Below, one piece after another: positions 7,084 to 8,749 of a stretch of 8,749 bases of DNA (position 1 is the stretch's first letter; the number at the start of each line of letters is the position of its first letter). The DNA is from Stammera capleta_AF (GTDB lineage Bacteria > Pseudomonadota > Gammaproteobacteria > Enterobacterales > Enterobacteriaceae). The stretch lies in the NCBI GenBank assembly GCA_036689265.1, contig CP144779.1, forward strand, positions 1-8,749, read 5' to 3'. Both the position numbers and the translations under genes were made by a program. The notes under the pieces are model-generated. The model was given only the letters and a program-made list of their open reading frames with translations. It was not told the origin of the DNA and did no database searches.

Positions 7084-7366
7084 TTTTTATTTTATTTAAA
7101 ACACTTATTTATTTATAAATACTTTAGTTCAGAAATAAAATTCGAATTTAATAAAATTTTAAAAATTTAAACATATAAAAATATTTTTGATATAAGATAA
7201 AAAAAAGAAAAATACTAAAAAATATATAAATATAAATTTATTAAAATATAAATATCAATTTATAACATAAAAAATTACATTTTATAGTTTATAAAAATAC
7301 AAAAAAAAACATCCCCCTTATTAATTTTTAAAATTATTTAATATTAAACATTAAATTAATTAATAT
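7084..7366. other. Non-coding gap between convergent genes; candidate replication origin
   Basis: No ORF of note is seen in these 283 bases, which separate the convergent MFS and repA genes. The DNA is almost pure A+T except for ATCCCCC at 7311-7317. It holds perfect 12-bp palindromes at 7110-7121, 7138-7149 (around TTCGAA) and 7337-7348. In IncFII-type plasmids the origin lies just downstream of repA, which is this place. I see no exact DnaA box (TTATNCACA on either strand) and no convincing GC-stem terminator for either gene. The origin call rests on position only. Confidence 0.3.
7308..7317 (+). repeat. 10-bp C-rich word repeated inverted in the copy-control hairpin
   Basis: AACATCCCCC occurs here on the + strand and again on the - strand at 8520-8511, in the lower stem of the copy-control hairpin. 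In such A+T-rich DNA an exact 10-base match with six G/C is unlikely to be common. The two copies flank repA. This one could be a primosome or single-strand initiation site, or part of the origin; the function is unknown. Confidence 0.4.
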
Positions 7367-8398
7367 TTAAATATTTTCTCCTCTTTGTAAGAGTAATTTA
7401 TAATATTTTTCGGAATCATTTTTTATTAATTCAGGTTGTTCTATTCTTAAAGACTTTTCTAATAAAAATATTTGATAAGGCATTTTAGTAATACTCCAAT
7501 TTATAAATTTACAATACCAAAAATTTAATGGTTTACTTATCAAAGAATTTTTTTTAGAACTAATACAGTTAGATTTATTAATTAAATTTGAAAAATTTTT
7601 ATTATAATTAAATGATCTAATATTATTTTGTACTTTATCTATAAGTTTAGATCCTAAAATAATGCTTTTATTTTTTAATAATAAATTTCTTAAAGATGGG
7701 AATTTTAATAAATCAATACCTATTATTTTCATTTTCATTGCATGTTTATTTTTAGAATGCATTAATGAAGATGTTAAATTTTTACGTACAACCCATTCTT
7801 CAAATTTACATAAACTAATTCTAAGTTCATGTAATGTTATACCTCTAGAAGTAAAAAATTTTTTAGTTAACCATATACGTAATGGTTTATATTGACCAGT
7901 ATCAGGATTAATATCACGAAAAACAATTACATACTTTAATTTCTCTAAAACACGTAAAGCATGTAAAGGAGGGTCATATGATTTACGGCCATTATCATAA
8001 ATATGTAACATATTCATAGAAGAAGCAATAATTTCAAAGGGTACAGATATTTCAAAAAAATATTCTCTGTATAAACTATAACTACAATGAGAAATTAATA
8101 CAGCTGACAAAATAGTTAATGTTTCACATAATTCTGATCTAGCATGAATTCTCATACCTAAACTACGACGAAATTTAATAAGATCATAATTTCTATGCCA
8201 ATTATGATTACTTACTCTAGCAACTAATTTGGAAGCTATTCCTCTAGGAACACGACAAGATAATTTAGGAATATATCTTCTATGTATTTTACCTTTATTT
8301 TTTAAAATATTTTTTTCTGTTTTTTGTAAATTAAAAAATAATGTTTTTTTGCGTTCACTTTTATTAACTTTTTTAAAAATATTCAATTTTTCCTGCAC
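7367..8398 (-). CDS. repA: Replication initiation protein, RepA_IncFII-like
   Basis: This 343-aa basic protein probably initiates plasmid replication at an origin downstream of the gene. The stretch from about residue 35 to 190 looks like the RepA_IncFII family and Buchnera plasmid RepA: KIHRRYIPKL, VPRGIASKLVARV, HRNYDLIKFRRSLGMR, a helical segment with CETLTILSAVLI, DNGRKSYDPPLHALRVLEKL (helix-turn-helix-like), and PDTGQYKPLRIWLT. The last 130 residues are Lys/Asn/Ser-rich and I do not recognise them. The start is GTG at 8398, because a TAA stands immediately upstream in the same frame and no ATG is available near it. There is no Shine-Dalgarno sequence, so expression probably depends on the RNA structures just upstream. 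It is the only gene on the - strand and converges with the operon. The family is recognised by motif pattern rather than a search. Confidence 0.8.
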   Translation of the reverse strand: MQEKLNIFKKVNKSERKKTLFFNLQKTEKNILKNKGKIHRRYIPKLSCRVPRGIASKLVARVSNHNWHRNYDLIKFRRSLGMRIHARSELCETLTILSAVLISHCSYSLYREYFFEISVPFEIIASSMNMLHIYDNGRKSYDPPLHALRVLEKLKYVIVFRDINPDTGQYKPLRIWLTKKFFTSRGITLHELRISLCKFEEWVVRKNLTSSLMHSKNKHAMKMKIIGIDLLKFPSLRNLLLKNKSIILGSKLIDKVQNNIRSFNYNKNFSNLINKSNCISSKKNSLISKPLNFWYCKFINWSITKMPYQIFLLEKSLRIEQPELIKNDSEKYYKLLLQRGENI

Positions 8399-8520
8399 TT
8401 ATGGCAGAATCAGGGGTTTTAATTTTTCATAACATTCTATATAATCTTATTTTAGATATATATAAAATGTTCCCCGCATATATATTTCTGCCAATTATAT
8501 ATATATTTGCGGGGGATGTT
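8399..8520 (-). promoter_or_regulatory. repA leader: CopT-like hairpin and pseudoknot partner sequence
   Basis: In the repA transcript a G+C-stemmed hairpin (8520-8466) presents a loop with UUGGCAGAA, containing the YUNR-type UUGG seen in CopT of R1 and in IncI-alpha repZ mRNA. The segment UUCUGCCA (8409-8402 on the - strand), which ends 3 bases before the GTG of repA, is perfectly complementary over 8 bases to UGGCAGAA of that loop (8493-8486). This is the arrangement of the pseudoknot that activates repZ translation in IncI-alpha, IncB and IncL/M plasmids. A further possible helix pairs GGGG...UUUUA (8475-8463) with UAAAACCCC (8421-8413), which would compete with the hairpin's lower stem. 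The pairing is seen in the sequence; the mechanism is inferred. Confidence 0.6.
8417..8445 (+). promoter_or_regulatory. Candidate promoter of the antisense copy-control RNA
   Basis: A perfect TATAAT -10 box lies at 8440-8445, with a weak TTTTAA -35 box at 8417-8422 (17-base spacer). Transcription would start near 8452 and run directly into the hairpin at 8466, as expected for a CopA/RNAI-type antisense RNA. In such A+T-rich DNA, TATAAT alone is weak evidence, so position carries the call. Confidence 0.4.
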
Positions 8521-8525
8521 AAAAA
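8452..8525 (+). ncRNA. CopA/RNAI-like antisense RNA controlling repA
   Basis: Bases 8466-8477 pair with 8509-8520 around a CCCCGC/GCGGGG core, continued by an AU stem. The loop carries CUGCCAA, close to the CGCCAA loop of R1 CopA and IncI-alpha RNAI. Three base pairs of the lower stem (8468-8518, 8469-8517, 8471-8515) are G-U wobbles only when read on the + strand; on the - strand they would be A/C mismatches. This suggests the stem is maintained in a + strand RNA, antisense to the repA leader. Loop-loop contact with the leader would block the pseudoknot and RepA synthesis, setting copy number and incompatibility. No U-tract follows the hairpin, so the 3' end is uncertain; both ends are estimates. 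Confidence 0.6.
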
Positions 8526-8529
8526 ACAT
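8452..8529 (-). CDS. Possible 25-aa leader peptide upstream of repA (repY/tap-like)
   Basis: An ATG at 8529 opens 25 codons ending in TAA at 8452, reading MFFNIPRKYIYNWQKYI and then eight more residues. It spans the copy-control hairpin. IncFII (tap) and IncI-alpha (repY) plasmids have leader ORFs of 24-29 codons whose translation opens the repA/repZ start region. Against it, no Shine-Dalgarno sequence lies at proper spacing (GGAGG is 25 bases upstream and probably inside the promoter spacer), and the stop is 53 bases before repA rather than overlapping its start. It may be chance. Confidence 0.35.
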   Translation of the reverse strand: MFFNIPRKYIYNWQKYICGEHFIYI

Positions 8530-8544
8530 ATATATATTAATTTA

Positions 8545-8572
8545 ATTATATAATCCTCCAGAAACGGATCAA
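8545..8572 (-). promoter_or_regulatory. repA promoter
   Basis: On the - strand TTGATC (-35, 8572-8567) and a perfect TATAAT (-10, 8550-8545) are separated by 16 bases. Transcription would start near 8538, about 18 bases before the copy-control hairpin, as in IncFII-like replicons. The spacer contains GGAGG and is strikingly G+C-rich for this molecule, so this block is under constraint; a role of GGAGG in translation cannot be ruled out. Confidence 0.5.
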
Positions 8573-8654
8573 GTATAAATATTATTTTTTAACAAGAAAA
8601 ATAAAAAAAAAATAAAAAAATACAAAAAAAATACCATTTTTATTTATATGAAAA

Positions 8655-8691
8655 AAAATGTTAAGTTTAAATACAATTTAACAAACATTTT
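8655..8691. repeat. Imperfect inverted repeat with flanking A8 and T runs
   Basis: AAAATGTT (8655-8662) and AACATTTT (8684-8691) are perfect inverted arms. Inside them, 8665-8670 and 8677-8682 pair except for one T-T mismatch. The + strand has eight As before it, so on the - strand the stem is followed by eight Ts, the shape of a weak all-AT terminator. It could equally be an operator for the operon. Function is unknown. Confidence 0.35.
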
Positions 8692-8706
8692 ATTTATAAA
8701 ATTAAA

Positions 8707-8735
8707 TATAAATAAACTTTTTTTAAAAATATAAT
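8707..8735 (+). promoter_or_regulatory. Weak candidate promoter for the phosphonate operon (needs a circular molecule)
   Basis: TATAAT at 8730-8735 has a poor -35 (TATAAA, 8707-8712) at 17 bases. Transcription would start near 8742 and reach the pepM ATG within about eight bases across the junction, giving an almost leaderless mRNA. This applies only if the ends join. A+T richness makes chance matches likely. Confidence 0.25.
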
Positions 8736-8749
8736 ATAACAATAAATCA

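Larger units (their letters stand above)
8573..8749. other. Non-coding A-tract region upstream of both transcription units
   Basis: No ORF is seen. The + strand carries successive A runs (8587-8628) that would make the DNA curved or easily melted, followed by an imperfect inverted repeat and a TATAAT box near the end. If the molecule is circular, this is the divergent intergenic region between repA (leftward) and pepM (rightward), and holds the promoter region of the biosynthetic operon. Confidence 0.5.

Noticed and set aside
7110..7348. 12-bp AT palindromes as transcription terminators
   Set aside because: They have no loop, no G+C in the stem (except TTCGAA at 7138-7149) and no consistent T-tract, and such words are expected by chance at this base composition.
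7084..7366. DnaA boxes in the candidate origin
   Set aside because: No exact TTATNCACA on either strand; TTATAACAT near 7260 is too far from consensus in such A+T-rich DNA.
8229..8432. + strand ORF of 67 codons opposite the 5' end of repA
   Set aside because: It is antisense to the conserved RepA reading frame, has no recognisable family features, and is the kind of open frame expected opposite an A+T-rich gene.
1..8749. tRNA, rRNA, CRISPR array or insertion sequence
   Set aside because: No G+C-rich cloverleaf with a TTCGANNC arm, no regularly spaced repeats and no transposase-like protein were seen.

Overview
The window reads as a small plasmid of an ancient, host-restricted insect symbiont, most likely in or near the Enterobacterales. 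The DNA is extremely A+T-rich (about four fifths by eye). Codons end almost always in A or T, and coding regions contain long homopolymer runs. The genes are tightly packed. The only replication gene is a RepA_IncFII-like protein, the type known from enterobacterial plasmids and from the leucine plasmids of Buchnera. TGG codes for Trp and TGA is used as a stop (end of hvrD), so the genetic code is standard. The sequence starts exactly on an ATG and its two ends are compatible with a circle, so this is probably the complete plasmid, although circularity cannot be proven here.

Positions 1-7083 (+ strand) form one seven-gene operon. In order it encodes PEP mutase, an NtaA/SnaA/DszA-type flavin monooxygenase, a NifV/FrbC-type phosphonomethylmalate synthase, a LeuC-like [4Fe-4S] dehydratase large subunit, a LeuD-like small subunit, a class I SAM methyltransferase and a 12-TM MFS exporter. 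The order of the first six genes matches, as I recall it, hvrA-hvrF of the Pantoea ananatis HiVir cluster, which makes the phosphonate pantaphos; the transporter corresponds to hvrI. The inferred route is: phosphoenolpyruvate to phosphonopyruvate (PepM); condensation with acetyl-CoA to 2-phosphonomethylmalate (HvrC); dehydration or isomerisation to a phosphonomethyl-maleate-type compound (HvrD/E); hydroxylation next to phosphorus (HvrB); a methyltransferase step of unknown role (HvrF); and export (MFS). The other HiVir genes (acetyltransferase, ATP-grasp, flavin reductase) are absent.

Positions 7084-7366 are a non-coding, A+T-rich gap between convergent genes and a candidate replication origin. 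repA runs leftward from 8398 to 7367. Positions 8399-8572 are a compact copy-number control region. It contains a repA promoter, a strong hairpin with a CopA/CopT-like UUGGC / GCCAA loop, an opposing promoter for a short antisense RNA, a possible 25-codon leader ORF, and a sequence just before the repA start complementary to the hairpin loop. This matches the pseudoknot-activated control known from IncI-alpha/IncB/IncL/M plasmids. Positions 8573-8749 are non-coding A-tract DNA with one imperfect inverted repeat and a weak candidate promoter that would reach pepM only if the molecule is circular.

The main point of interest is a streamlined phosphonate natural-product operon kept intact on a symbiont plasmid in a lineage under heavy A+T and deletion pressure. 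This suggests selection through the host, for example defence or an interaction with the host's food plant.
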